A stretch of 64,000 nucleotides of DNA from Calcarisporiella thermophila CBS 279.70 (taxonomy: Eukaryota; Calcarisporiellomycota). A program made the position numbers and the translations under genes. This document shows, in pieces, positions 43,548 through 55,494 of the stretch. The stretch is taken from contig NW_027192208.1 in NCBI RefSeq assembly GCF_041956535.1, positions 506,492 to 570,491 on the forward strand, given 5' to 3'. Each line of letters starts with the position of its first letter. The first letter of the stretch is position 1. The notes beneath the pieces were generated by a model. It made no database searches. It was not told where the DNA came from and saw only the letters and a list, made by a program, of their open reading frames with translations.

Positions 43548-44401
43548 GTATTCCTTTCCTTTCTTTGTTTTTATAACTAGTCTAAAGACAAAAAAAGGGG
43601 TTCTGTTCGAAACGATGGAAAGGAGGAAGGAGTAATCTCTTTAGGTGGCAGCTATTTTATTATTATTCCCCCTGTCTACCTCAGAGGATTTTAGCCTGCC
43701 CGCAACAAATCCCATTACGAGTTCTCGGCACAATTTCTGCAACTCCCGGGTTAATACAGGTCTGGGTGATAGCTATGGAGTCTTTGGAAAAAGGGACACG
43801 CAGGAGAGCATTGTTTGAGGATACTCAGGGTTTCCCTTCATTTGTATGGTGGAAAGAGCAGTTCAAAAACCTGTGGATCGTTTGATCAATTTTATAATTC
43901 CCATAGCATCATTCCGCTAGAATCGTTTCTGTTAACCATAGTTTTTGGGATGATTCTCTAAACTTTCAGAGTTGGCTGCTGACACCAACTCGCTGCACTT
44001 TTTTTAGGGCGAGAGCTATACATGATGCCATTTTTATCACTGCATTATGAGAACAATTTAGCTTACATCATCGCCATCCGGTTAAACTAAGAAAAGTATT
44101 ATTGAAAATGTTTCAATTCTGCTCTTACTGGAACCAGCTATTTATTTTTTTTTAAAAAAAAAAGGTGGTTTCAGTGGATGTGGTTAATGATAGTCTACTG
44201 TCTGAAGACTCTTGTATGGTTGAACAATACGACTGAGCTAAAAAAAAGCTGCTAGCTGAAAATATCTCATTATGGATGATAGGCCGTGAAGTATTATATT
44301 AGTTTTTATTTTATGTTAAAGGGTCTTATTAGTCGCGCAAAATAGACAGCGGGTATCTATATAAGATAGTTTTCGTTTTTTTTTTCTTTCTTTCTTTTGA
44401 A
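43548..44401. other. RPS2 promoter and XPO4 3' flank
   Basis: About 850 bp, AT-rich toward XPO4, with A/T homopolymers near 44140-44165 and T-rich sequence at 44370-44400. No gene is seen. Confidence 0.4.
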
Positions 44402-47400
44402 TTACTTTACACGCAAGAATCCTCGGACGTTCATCAAGAACTTGGTCAGGCGCTCTCTAAAACCGGCGGACAATCCCGTCAGCACGGCACTTCTTGCTCT
44501 TCTCGTCTCAATGGCATTGTTTCCTTGCACAGACACTCCCATTTGCTCTTCGGAAGGCATATCTTCTGTCAAGTGCCTGAAGGCGTCGGCGAGGCGTCCT
44601 TGGAACTCGTGCGTCTTCTGCTGCACAATGAGGTGCTGTGCCAAGTGTGCAAACCGCTCACGCCGAGCAAGAATCAGGGCAAGGAGCGCGTCAGCAGCAG
44701 GCTGAATAAGCACGCTGTCCAAGTCCTTGAAGAGAAGCAGATTCATCACTTCCTGTAAGAGGATATCCAGAGGCTCCTCGAGCGATATCCCGGAAGGCAC
44801 CCCGCCTATTTGCATGCTAAAGAGCGCCAAAGGCCCAATCGCCCTGAAGGTCAACCGAGCAACATCGGTGATGGCGTGATCGATGCCGAATTTGAGCGAT
44901 TCGAAGATGTTCGAGAAGAGGGCAGGTGGAAGCTGCACCAATTTTTCCGGGTACAGCTCAACCAAGGTCGATATCAGCTGGATGAAGCGCGAGCAAATGT
45001 GCGGTTGCTTGAGGATTTCGAGATTGATATGAGGGATGATGACGTTGGCACCATGGAAGGTGACTTCTGCAAGGGTGGGACCAGCGGAGGCAGGCTCAAG
45101 ATTCCTTCCTAAAATGGTAGCCGGTGAGTAGGAGTCGGCAGGGATACTTCGGATCCCAATCAAACCTTCAAACTCGGAAGCCAGGGCCCCGTTGAGCATA
45201 TCCAGAATCGCGCAGATGTCCGCGTAGGGCTCGTCCATCTCTTCTTCAAACGTGTGCGACCGACTCCGTCCTAGGGAGGAGGGGGAGCAAAAGGCATGAG
45301 GCTCCTCATAGACATTCAAAAGTAGACGAAGAGATAAGTTTACCGGCATTTGCTGCAGCATATGCGCTTAAAACTCCCATTACCGCCTCCCAAACCTGTC
45401 TTACTCTCTCGGCCCCAAGAGCCTCCACATCCATATATTGCACGTAGTCTCTAAAGAAACCTAGCACGAGCAGCTGCATTTCTGATCTCGTTTCATATAC
45501 CGAGATAAGCTTGATGAAACTCTCGAAGAAACGGACACAAAAGTGGAAGATGACCTCGTGACTGTTTGCGCGGGCGGATGCGGATGCGAGGGCCAGGCCA
45601 TCAAACATTTCAAGTGCACTCATCAAATTGGACATAACATCAGGTGATTGATATGCTTGTAGGAAGTCAGGTCGTTGGAGGACCGAGGCGATGTATTTCT
45701 GGGTGAATAGAGAATAGAAAAATTGAATGTTGCTGACTTTCTAGTTAAGATTTTTTGGTCAAAATACCTCGATGGTGCATGTAGTCATGTTAAAGTAGCG
45801 GTGGGCATCAGGCGAGGAATCAGATATAGCAAAGGTGACAATAGATTGGATCAACGAACTATTAATAAAGACAGGGGTACTTAGAAACAGTGCAAAGACG
45901 GGGGACATGGCTGAAGATTACTTGTGGATGACTTCTGGGAGTTGCTCGAGGTGCTGGGTGAAATATTCGATAAGGTCGTGGAACTTTGCTAGAAATGCAA
46001 TGTTAGATCAGCAAAACGTAGGTTATCCAAGGCCGTTACCCGAACATACCACAGTGTAATACAGCACTACGAAGATCAGATAATTTAGCAAATGTGCTTA
46101 GCATGTGTACGATCTAACGGGTGGTAAAACAATTGAGTTCTTAACAAGTGCAAAAAATAAAAAAAGGTAAACCAACCTGTTTTAGTGTTTCTGGTTCTGC
46201 GCTCCATAGGATTAAGTTGCCCTTCACGTTCCCCAACAAAAAGTCAACTACAGCTGCACCCTCGCGTTCCGTCGAGGTAATTGAAGATTTTCCAAACGCT
46301 CGTGCGATGTTAGGACTAAGATTCAAGAATTGAGAGTATATCAATAATAAAAAAAGGAAAAATCGAAGAGCTAAAATGAAATACCTAATAAATTTATAAT
46401 TCGACTCGCTGATTAACAAATAGGTTTGGCCCCATCTTTCTAAAAACCAGAAGAGGGTCTCGGACACCTGAGGACTGCAATAAGCAGCCTAACACCAGCC
46501 AGTTAAACACCCACCATTTTTCGAATGGAATAAAAATCCTTACCTCAATCTTATTAGCATCCAGGGTGACCGCATCGAGCAGGTGTAATATCAATTTTGG
46601 AATCTGTACCACGAGATCCTGAGATGGATCAATGTTAGACTACAGCATAGGTCAAGAAGGTGTGTTAATATGCTGTATCATGCTAGAGGATTGGGAAGAA
46701 TATATAACCATTCGTGCCGACAGCTCCATTAGAGTTTCTGGGACAAGTGGCTTCTCCCCTTCTCCTGCGTCTGCCAGAACATGCCCCGCTATTAGAATAA
46801 GCCAATGGATGTGCTCGTGGATATAGTAAAAATCTCTTCCTACAGTGATCATGATATTATGGCTTTGCAGATTGCAACCTTTGTTCGCTGAGGAGACTTA
46901 CCTGCGTCCTCCCTTCCGGCCTCTTTCAAACCATTGATAAATAAACCAATTCGCTCCTGCAGCAGCCCATAGAGATGCTGCAATGCTTTCTCAGGCACCA
47001 TGCGAGCTAATATTGCAATTCCCAACAGCTGGTCCCCATACGTTTCCTAGAGCAGCAATGAGATGAATGGATTTGCACCATTGCCATTATTGACAATCAA
47101 AATGCTGAATACAGATTGATGCTTACAACATCCTTGTAACCGCCCTGATTTCCAGATTCATCTTCTTCATCATCTGCAAAAAGCTTGGCACGTTCAAGAC
47201 GTGTATCAACGTAAACAACGAAAACATGAAGGGCAATGTTCCAGAGGAGGTGCGCGAAATGATTGATCTCTGGGCTGCTGGTAGCGGGATTCATGACTTG
47301 ATCCACTAAGGCAAAGGAAAAAATTCTCGGTAAACCAAGGGTTAACGAAAAAAACATGGACCGGGACATATACCAAGCTTAACCCACGTTTCCAGTAATT

Positions 47401-49289
47401 CTCCGAAAGCTTCCGTGTAGTAACTGTCGCCACTCTCCTGCACCGTCTCATTCAGGCACTTCGTTGTCAAAGCAGCGGAGTCATTTACAAATTGCCCAAA
47501 GATGGAAACAGTACATAGGATGTCGAGGGGCATGACATCCAGAAGCTGGCGAATCATCTGCGTCACGCCAAGAAGTCCACTGCCGTAATCATAGAAAGAG
47601 AATTCGTCGTGCGAGCTGGTTGATAGGCTGAACGCATATAAATTAATTGCCATGGAATTAATCTATTGTCGGCCACATCCGATCGACTTACTCGTTTATC
47701 ATGGACAACACACCACGCATCACCGTCTCCGCATGCTTTTTCATTTGATCAGGATTTTCAAAGAGGCTACCGTGCAAGCCTGCAAATTGAACCAAGCATT
47801 GCAAAACTTGGTGCGACATGACCTCCTCTTCACGCACAGCCTTGTAGAGCTGATCAAAGAGAATATAAGTTAAGCTTACTGGTATAGCTAGCCCTTAAGC
47901 GAACAATTCCAGTACCTTAAAAAAAATTTCAAGCACCTCATGGTTCAATAGGAGATCACGCCAATTGGGTGGAAAAGCCGGCGATTTAGATCGAATTGGC
48001 ACGTCGTCATCAACATCGCCATCCTTTGCGAAAAACCCAGCCAATACATTGTCGTCTAAAGACGCATTTATATTATAAGTATCATTCCAGAATAGAACCA
48101 AATTTTATGCTACCTGTCGAAGCAAAATCCCAGTTCATAATCTTTTCCGATAAAGACACGCTCTGCGCAAGTAATGTGTTCTCCGCGGGGTTTGCGTGTG
48201 TGTTATCACTAAATTTCATATGTAGGTGAGCGACCTGCTGGTGAAGAATCTGGAGTACAATCTCGAAAATGCGACGTAAATAATAAGACTGGGAAGAATG
48301 GGAAGATAAGTTTTGGATATAGAGGTAAGGATATAATAAACATCTCCCTAAAAATGAGATTCCATTTACTTCGAAAAGCTCTCTGCATTTTTGGTGGAAA
48401 TTCCAGGTCAAACCGACACTAGATGCCTTGGTACTCGAAAATTCGTCCACCAGAGCGTTGCAAATGCTCACGGCCAACAGGTGCTGCAAATCATAGTAAG
48501 GAGTGAGTGAGTCAATTGTTTGAAAGAGAGACGGATAAATGCCCGATATACCTCCTGGGAACCCATATTCAGACAATCGTGAATATTCTTGATGATTGCC
48601 TCTCGATCAGCCTCCGAGCACTCGGGAAACCCTCGTTTCGTTACGACGGCAAATGCCTATTGAAATAAAGGATGGTATTGATATGATGAGTATATAAGGT
48701 GTTAGAAATTGGATATATAATGATAGCACAACCTGTAGCAATTGATCTCGCACATATCGAACAAGGCTATTAAAGGATACGGACATCAGCAATATATATA
48801 TTTCCACAAATTCCATTAAAACCTACTTTGGCCGGTGGGCGCAATACCCTAGTAAATAATTCTGCAGATTTGACAAATCCTCCTTGGAATAGAGAGCATA
48901 TTCGCGCACTATTCCTTCTTTGATGGCGGAAGCAGCCTGAAACTGCACATAAGGCGTTGTAGTATGATCTAAAAGAAAAGCCGTTGAATAAATGGAGCTA
49001 ATGATAATGAATTTTGTAATGTAGTGAGAATTACCTAGGATATATTTGCAAACAGGAAGGATGTTAGGGGTTTGGCGGAAGTTAAGAAGTACTTGCTCGG
49101 CGTTGTGGCGAGCTGAGGCGACCTGGGAATGAAAATTACAATCAAGATTTAGCATATATATGGCATTAGCATCGTGCTCTTCTACACGTCTTATTCATCA
49201 TTGTTCTACATTTCATTCACTGAGTCGGTACCAACCTGAAAGTCCGCGCATGCCTTTTCGATCTGCGCCAAAATGGCCGTGTAATCCAT
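44402..49289 (-). CDS. XPO4: Exportin-4, 21 exons
   Basis: Karyopherin-beta carrier that exports eIF5A and Smad3 in animals. 21 coding exons, starting at 49289-49236, 49122-49035, 48968-48827, 48766-48733, 48656-48552, 48483-48370, 48288-48114, 48055-47916, 47849-47692, 47627-47374, 47305-47127, 47046-46902, 46839-46709, 46639-46544, 46488-46385, 46315-46177, 46113-46050, 45988-45922, 45858-45768, 45698-45344, 45270-44402. All junctions keep phase, giving 1167 residues (human XPO4 1151). Landmarks: PYVQFQAASAIKEGIVREY and LVRYVRDQLL (importin-beta N domain), LLGIAILARMVPEKALQHLY, ADVARL-type HEAT helices, and the family's end LADAFRHLT...FLMNVRGFLRVK. A possible extra 39-nt intron lies inside the last exon near 45106-45144. 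Confidence 0.93.
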
Positions 49290-49455
49290 GATCTCGTTGA
49301 GATGTTCAATTGGTGAACACAAGGGATCTTTAAAACGATTCTCGAGAAATAAGTATAAATTGCGCCACCGGATCCTCAAACAGTCACAATTCCAATATTG
49401 AGTAAACAACCTGTACAGATATTTTGTAGAGGTAAGATCAAGTAAATCTAAAATA
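49290..49455. promoter_or_regulatory. Short XPO4-NOB1 bidirectional promoter
   Basis: Only 166 bp separate the divergent start codons, so the two genes must share promoter sequence. No TATA box is obvious. Confidence 0.55.
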
Positions 49456-50922
49456 ATGAGCGCTCCATCGGAGAACAGGCGCAAGGACATCGTGCTTAAC
49501 CTTGTGCTCGATACGGCCGCTTTTGTTCGGCAAGTACCTTTGCGTCATCTCGCTCAAAACTTCGTGACAATCCCCGAGGTGTTAGCGGAAGTCCGCGATG
49601 AACGGGCGCGAGAGTACCTGAATAATCTTCCCTTTAAAATCCAAGTGCGCACGCCCACGGAAGAAGCAGTCAAAGCCGGTATTTTGTCTAGATCTTGCTA
49701 AAGTTTAAAAATTTTTCTCTCTAATATGAGGTATATAGTTGTAAGCTTTTCGAAGAAAACTGGTGATTTCCCCAGCTTGTCGATGGTAGACTTGAAGGTC
49801 CTAGCTCTAGCATACATGGTTGAGGTTGAATGCAATGGAACCCGACGTCTACGGACAGAACCCCAGAGACCAAAGACATTTAACGGACCCAAGCCAAGAC
49901 AAAACGAAAAAGTGGAGACAACAGAAACCGTGGCACCTAATAATGAAGAAGAAATTTCAGTCGAAAATCAGGAAACCAACGACAATGAGGAAGCAGCAGA
50001 GGCAGAAGATCAACAGGAACAAATAGAGAAGAAGAAGGAGGAGGAGGAGGAGGAGGAGGAGGTAGAAGTAGTGGTTGAAAATGAGAATCAAGAAAGAGAT
50101 TCCAAAGAAGAACATATCGATAATGCTGAAGACATAGTCGCGGAATCAGTCGACAGTATCACCAGCCAAATTAACACTATATCCCTTAATGGCACCACTG
50201 CTACATCCGAAATTCCCGATAATACGCCAATTTCAACAGATACTGTCAAGGAAGTAAATGAGGATGAAATTGAAGATGATGACGAAGGAGAGTGGATCAC
50301 TCCCGATAACGTACATCAGCACAAGGAAAAAGCATATGGGCTCCTGCCCGGCCAGCGCTCTTCTCGCCGCACCATAATCAAATCCGCCTGTATGACCGGC
50401 GATTTCGCAATGCAGAACGTGATTCTTCAAATGGGTATGAATTTGCTCTCTGTTGATGGCCTCCGAATCCGCCGCCTTAAATCCTATGTCCTACGGTGCC
50501 ACGCTTGCTATAAGATCACCACTGACATGGAGCGAAAATTCTGCCAGTCATGCGGAAATGCAACTTTAATAAGGACATCGTGCACTGTAGATGAGCACGG
50601 CAATGTTACATATTATCTTAAAAAAGATTTCAAATACAATCTTCGAGGAACGAAATATTCGATCCCGGATCCTAAAGGAGGGCGGTGGCAATCCAACAAG
50701 GACTTACTTCTTCGCGAAGATCAGGTGGAGTATCAGCGTGAGTTGAAACGATCGCAGCGGGCCAAGGAAAAGGCGCTCAAATCCGATGTGTTTGATCCAG
50801 ACTACATACCCTCTTTGATTAGCGGCACACATAGCAATTTAATGGGGCCAACCATTGGGTATGGCCGGAAAAATCCAAATGAAAGGAGAAGAACTGGAAA
50901 TAAGAAGAAAAAGAACAAATAA
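49456..50922 (+). CDS. NOB1: NOB1 endonuclease for 18S rRNA 3'-end (D-site) cleavage, 2 exons
   Basis: Exons 49456-49678 and 49739-50922 (60-nt intron) give 468 residues. PIN domain: acidic residues in VLDTAAFVRQ, IPEVLAEVRDERAREYL, and FSKKTGDFPSLSMVDLKVLALAY, the last restored across the intron. A long acidic linker contains a (GAG)n-coded Glu run at 50034-50062. Then CMTGDFAMQNVILQMGMNLLS, the zinc ribbon C-x2-C...C-x2-C (LRCHACYKITTD, FCQSCGN) and the C-terminal PKGG and IGYGRKNPNERR motifs. It matures 20S pre-rRNA in the cytoplasmic pre-40S particle. The tail is Lys-rich. Confidence 0.95.
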
Positions 50923-51099
50923 CCTGTATCCTCTATATAATTAGTTTTTTTTATCAATGTTTCCCGCACGTATTTATAGCCATTTATGTTTCTTTGTGTA
51001 TTTGGCTTTTTCCTCCTCCTTTATTGAAGGCATTGGCTTACAACATATATAAACATTTAAAATAATCATTCTCCATACTCCAGATAAATATGAGCCTGT

Positions 51100-52596
51100 C
51101 TATTTCGGCTTCTTATTATCTTCTTTCTCTTCTATATCTTTTGCTAACTTCTCCAAGTCTACATCTTTCTCTAACACGTCTTTCAGCGATATTTTTGCAG
51201 AACCGCGTTCAATTGGTTTTCGTTGTGTAGGCGAAGGCTTCCATCCAATCTAAGTGTCAGGGTAATAATAGCTTAATATACTATCGTTCAGCGGGAGAAT
51301 GCGGAAGCTTACCATATGTACAATCTGAAAACTCGCGGGTATACTCCCATCTGGATTCCCATGAAGTTCTAAAAACGTATACTTGAATAAGTGGCCAGAC
51401 TTTTCAGTAGAACTAAAGAACATTTTACCCTTATAGATTGCCGCTGCCGCAAGTAGATTATCTCGTTTCAGTAGTGGCCGCCTAAGAATGATAAAGCGAT
51501 TGTTAATTTGGTCGCTTAAATCGTATAGGTTGAAAACATAGAGCGAATGAATAGTACCTGCTCAGTACCGCATTGCTCTCGCCCATCATTCGCAGATCCT
51601 CCATCAGTTCAAAGGGACTTGGATAGTTAACCACCACCTCGTCCACATCCACAGTTGTGATAGTGAAACCAGCGCGCGAAAGCAGGCCGCCAGCATCTCT
51701 TATCTCTATGTTAAAATCTTTTGCATTTAGCCTCCAGTGACAGGATAACCACCAATGAAAAAACTAACGGATCATCGGCGAAATACGTGGGGATATTCCT
51801 CCCTCGCGTTCAAGATCTGCAAGCTGTAAGGCACCTCGCAATTCAAAGAGGGTGTCTCCTCCAAACATCGATGCAATAAACACTCCGTCTTCTCGAAGGG
51901 CTTTATTGGCTTGAATAAGGGCTCCCGGTAAGTCGTTTACCCAATGTAATGATAGATTGCTCACGATAGCATCAAAAGTGTTCTCTTTAAAAGGGAGAAG
52001 TTCTTCATCGGTTTGAACCCGTTCAATTTCAACTAACAAGTCATAAAAGTATTAGGGTCGCGTATATAATTGGCGATGAGAGGTAAATACTCACACTCGT
52101 ATTCGGAATCCTTCTCTGCATCCCGGTAGAGCATGTTCTCTATCGATAGGGATCATGAGGTCAATTAGTTGAGTTCAAGTATAGGTACAATATAAACTCA
52201 TGATCATACTTGACATATCGCACATGACCAGCTTTTTTACAATCCCATTCTTTAGGTATTTACTGACATGTCCACATCCACTCCCAAGGTCCAATACCGT
52301 GCCAAAGTCTCTCTTCACATCCTTTAATACGAAATTAATAAATGTGAATGAAACATTTCCTACACTATGAATTTTACCAATAACCGATCCACAACACGCT
52401 CTGCAATCTCATCCTTCAGATAATCAACTTGTCGACTTGCAACGGGATCGAAGGATGCGCGTTCACGTTGAAGCCGTTTGGCATTGCGATCGAAAACGGT
52501 GAACGCTGATGTATTGGTGGTGGAATATGGAGAGTGATGGAGGAGGGGTACCGTGGGCCGAAGGAAAAATGAAAGACGGCTAATCGAGCTTGGCAT
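51100..52596 (-). CDS. NDUFAF5: NDUFAF5-like complex I assembly methyltransferase/hydroxylase, 8 exons
   Basis: Exons 52596-52378, 52321-52210, 52139-52095, 52032-51769, 51705-51558, 51481-51429, 51368-51313, 51249-51100 give 348 residues (human NDUFAF5 345). The N-terminus is a mitochondrial presequence (Arg/Ser-rich, no acidic residues), followed by [13 protein letters not shown], the SAM-binding loop [65 protein letters not shown] and [19 protein letters not shown]. In animals it hydroxylates an Arg of NDUFS7. Intron 6 (51369-51428) is 60 nt without a stop in frame; homology, not frame, shows it is an intron. Confidence 0.93.
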
Positions 52597-53861
52597 AACT
52601 ATGAATCCCTACACAAACTCCTCTATCGTATTCAGTAGATCGAAGTAATTACATTTCAACGTGACTGCATGGGCGCAGCTGAATGCCGCGAATTCGCAGA
52701 CTCTAAGTAGGACCAAACTAGTGTTGATATTAGGTTTCCCTAATGATGAAAATACACTACAGGAGAGATAGATCCATGGAGGTCAAGCTCGGTGGCTAAT
52801 AATTGTTATAGTTTATTAGAAAAAGGTTCATGGGGGATAAATGAGAGGCTAGAACAAAGAACAAAATACTTGAACACTTTTACAATTGAAAATTGTATTA
52901 ATTGTATTAAATGAAATTCAATTAAGTGAGCCCATAAGAGGCTTCAGGGAGTACAAAAAAATATCGCATATCTGCACAAATATAACCTTGTATATCTTTT
53001 TCAAGTGAACGCTGTCTTATTTTGTGACTGTATGGATTCAAAGAGGATATTGCATTAGCAAATTCGAGTTTCGCTACTTCTTTCACACGGCCTCATGATT
53101 TTTAACGCGTCAATCAACACTGGCAACAAATCTCACCCTTATGCTCTCGAACCTCACTAGAAAAGGCCGTGCCATGACTCTGGTATACACCCGAGAAATG
53201 CATATGTCAAATGCGAGATAGGGTGGCGTTTGGTGTTATTTAGTAAGAGATGATGCATGTTGCCTCCAATAAATGGATCATGGCATATCATTTCAGATTC
53301 AGTTTTCCTGTGCCGATACCCGACGAGACAATCAGGAATAAGGTGATATCGTGATGCGATTAAAGCTATGTCTATATTGCTCTAGTGATAAGAGGGGGCT
53401 GTCAGTGTGCAGGACGACCCCCCATGCCTCCATAGACCCGGCCGTCTCCTGCCCTAGCGATCCCATGAAATCAGGACCGGATAAACCCGTAGTATAAATT
53501 AAACCAGGAAAGGCGTACAATAGCTTCATTCCATTTCCCGCTACATCCCTTATTGTCATTAGACGGTTAGAAGCGCACTCAGCGAGGTTGCCCAAAATTG
53601 AAGCCCCGATAGTGAATTCACGCGTTTTGCAAACTTAAATTTCACGCGTCTTATTCCATAAACCTCTCTTTGTCTCCAACGCGTTATTATTCTCCTGTTT
53701 ATTTACTAAGCCTGCGATCCTGTCCATCTTGTTAGTCTTCATTTCTCTCTCGGCAAGGGAGGTGCCCCATTTCCTTCCCTCTTACTCCCCCCTCTCCCCC
53801 CAATACAACCAAATCGCAATTCTTACCGACTGTCCAAAGGCTTCTTCGAGTATTCAAACAA
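52597..53861. promoter_or_regulatory. Divergent region with MCB cluster
   Basis: 1.27 kb between NDUFAF5 (-) and the gene at 53862 (+). ACGCGT occurs at 53105, 53620, 53644 and 53689; the last three fall within 75 bp, about 170-240 bp upstream of the 53862 start. The first 700 bp are AT-rich. A minus-strand ORF at 53332-53595 has no coding support. Confidence 0.5.
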
Positions 53862-55228
53862 ATGGTCACGTACAACAACGGCAAAGATCCTGCTCGCCCA
53901 CGTTCTACCTCTGAATCCAGCACTTCTGTCCCATCAAACCCAACTGTAGCTCCTTCGCCCTTTCCCCTGGGAGGCGTTGCACGAGGAATGCATCAAATAA
54001 GATATATGGTTCCACCGGGGGCGCTAGCAGCAAGCGAATTCCTACAAGAGGAAGAGTCGAACACGGCGCCGTCCACCCCCCGTGCTGCACAGGCTCATCC
54101 ACAGGCCACAACGGCAATGACCCAGACGATATATACATCAATGTTTTTGGAGCAATTGCCGCATGCGGCTCTCTCTCAACCCCATTCTTCCGGGAGTTCA
54201 CAGAGAAGAGAGGGAGAAAGAGAGAGTAGGAGGCGAGAGCGAAGGGCAACAGGACACCCGCCGCCAGCTGCATTCATTATACCACCTCCTCCGCAATTTA
54301 TGGAGGCGCCTCAGCGATTTCCTCCTGGCGATTCCGCTACACAATTACAAGCAGCGACTGCATTTTTCCCGCCTGCCTTCCACCTACCGTATGGTTTCCA
54401 TCCCCATGTGGTGTACGCTGCTCCCTCATCAATGGCATCTCTGGCACCCACCTCCGAGCAACAACAGGGGGGTTTTACCGATGCCAGGATTGTGGATCTA
54501 GACAGTGAAGGTAACGATTGCCCCTCGACTCATGCCGCTCTAATTTGACCAATGTTCTCTATATAGGTGCAAATAGTCAGGCAAAAGCAGCAGGCAATGT
54601 CCAAGCGCTCAATCAATCCTCTCACCCGCAAGTGTCTACTGTCTCCCCCTCCACCCACTCCCAGCAATTCCACCCGCAGCAATATTCATTTCAACCTCCA
54701 GCTCAACCCCAATACCCTGCCGCTACTCCCCCCGCCACCACCTCTACCACGGCTTCCACTCGCAGCGAAACCTCCGATATCGAGCTTGAAGAATTACGCC
54801 GCCAAATCATCGAGCTTCAAATCGAGCGAGATGAATTTTACCGCCAGGAGAAAGAGCACCGTCAGCGCGAACACAAGATCCTTGAGAAATTGGCACGCGG
54901 CCAAGTATTTTTGCAGCGCATTTTGGCCGAGCAGGGACTCTTCGAGCCACCTCCGCCCGCCCGAACATCGTCAAGATTCCCCGCCACCACACTGAGAGAA
55001 GGCAGAAGAGATGTACGGAGATATCCTTATGGGTATTGGCCTTATGAGGGATATGATGATGAGGAAGGATATGGATATTCGCCTGAGCTATATCTTTACG
55101 GGAATGACGGAGAGAGCAGCTATGAGGAAGAGGAAGCATACTATGGTAGAGATCAAGAGAGGGAGAGTGATGAGGGCAGCCGCAGGAGAGCAGGAAAGCA
55201 TCGTCGAAGAAGGAAGAGTTGGTACTAG
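53862..55228 (+). CDS. Low-complexity coiled-coil protein, 2 exons, function unknown
   Basis: Exons 53862-54510 and 54567-55228 (56-nt intron, phase 1) give 436 residues. Ser/Pro/Ala/Gln-rich, with Pro-rich segments (PPPAAFIIPPPPQF), Gln/Tyr-rich stretches, then one strong coiled coil (DIELEELRRQIIELQIERDE...) at about residues 295-350, and a tail very rich in Tyr, Gly and Asp/Glu (YPYGYWPYEGYDDEEGYGY) ending in a basic patch (RRRAGKHRRRRKSW). No enzymatic domain is present. It looks like a disordered scaffold with one oligomerisation helix; the basic end could be a nuclear signal. Three MCB motifs lie upstream. Confidence 0.7.
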
Positions 55229-55494
55229 AGATATAGCGAGTGGGCGCATCGACCGAACTTTTCTGAGAGAGAAGATGGGAGAAAAGCCACAAATCCACTG
55301 CTGTTTAATTTATTAAATAATTCAATTAATAGAGAGAAATATCGTTTCATTTCGAGAAGGAAGAGAATGTGAGAGAAGGAGGTGTAATGTATGTAGAAAT
55401 GCACAAAATACAAGCAAGCAAAATGAAACCTATAGCTAATTCGCATAGCTATATACAATAAACAAATAAATAATAGATAAATAGATAATGGAAG

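Noticed and set aside
53332-53595. 88-codon minus-strand ORF upstream of the MCB cluster
   Set aside because: No recognisable domain, no intron signals, isolated in an intergenic region.
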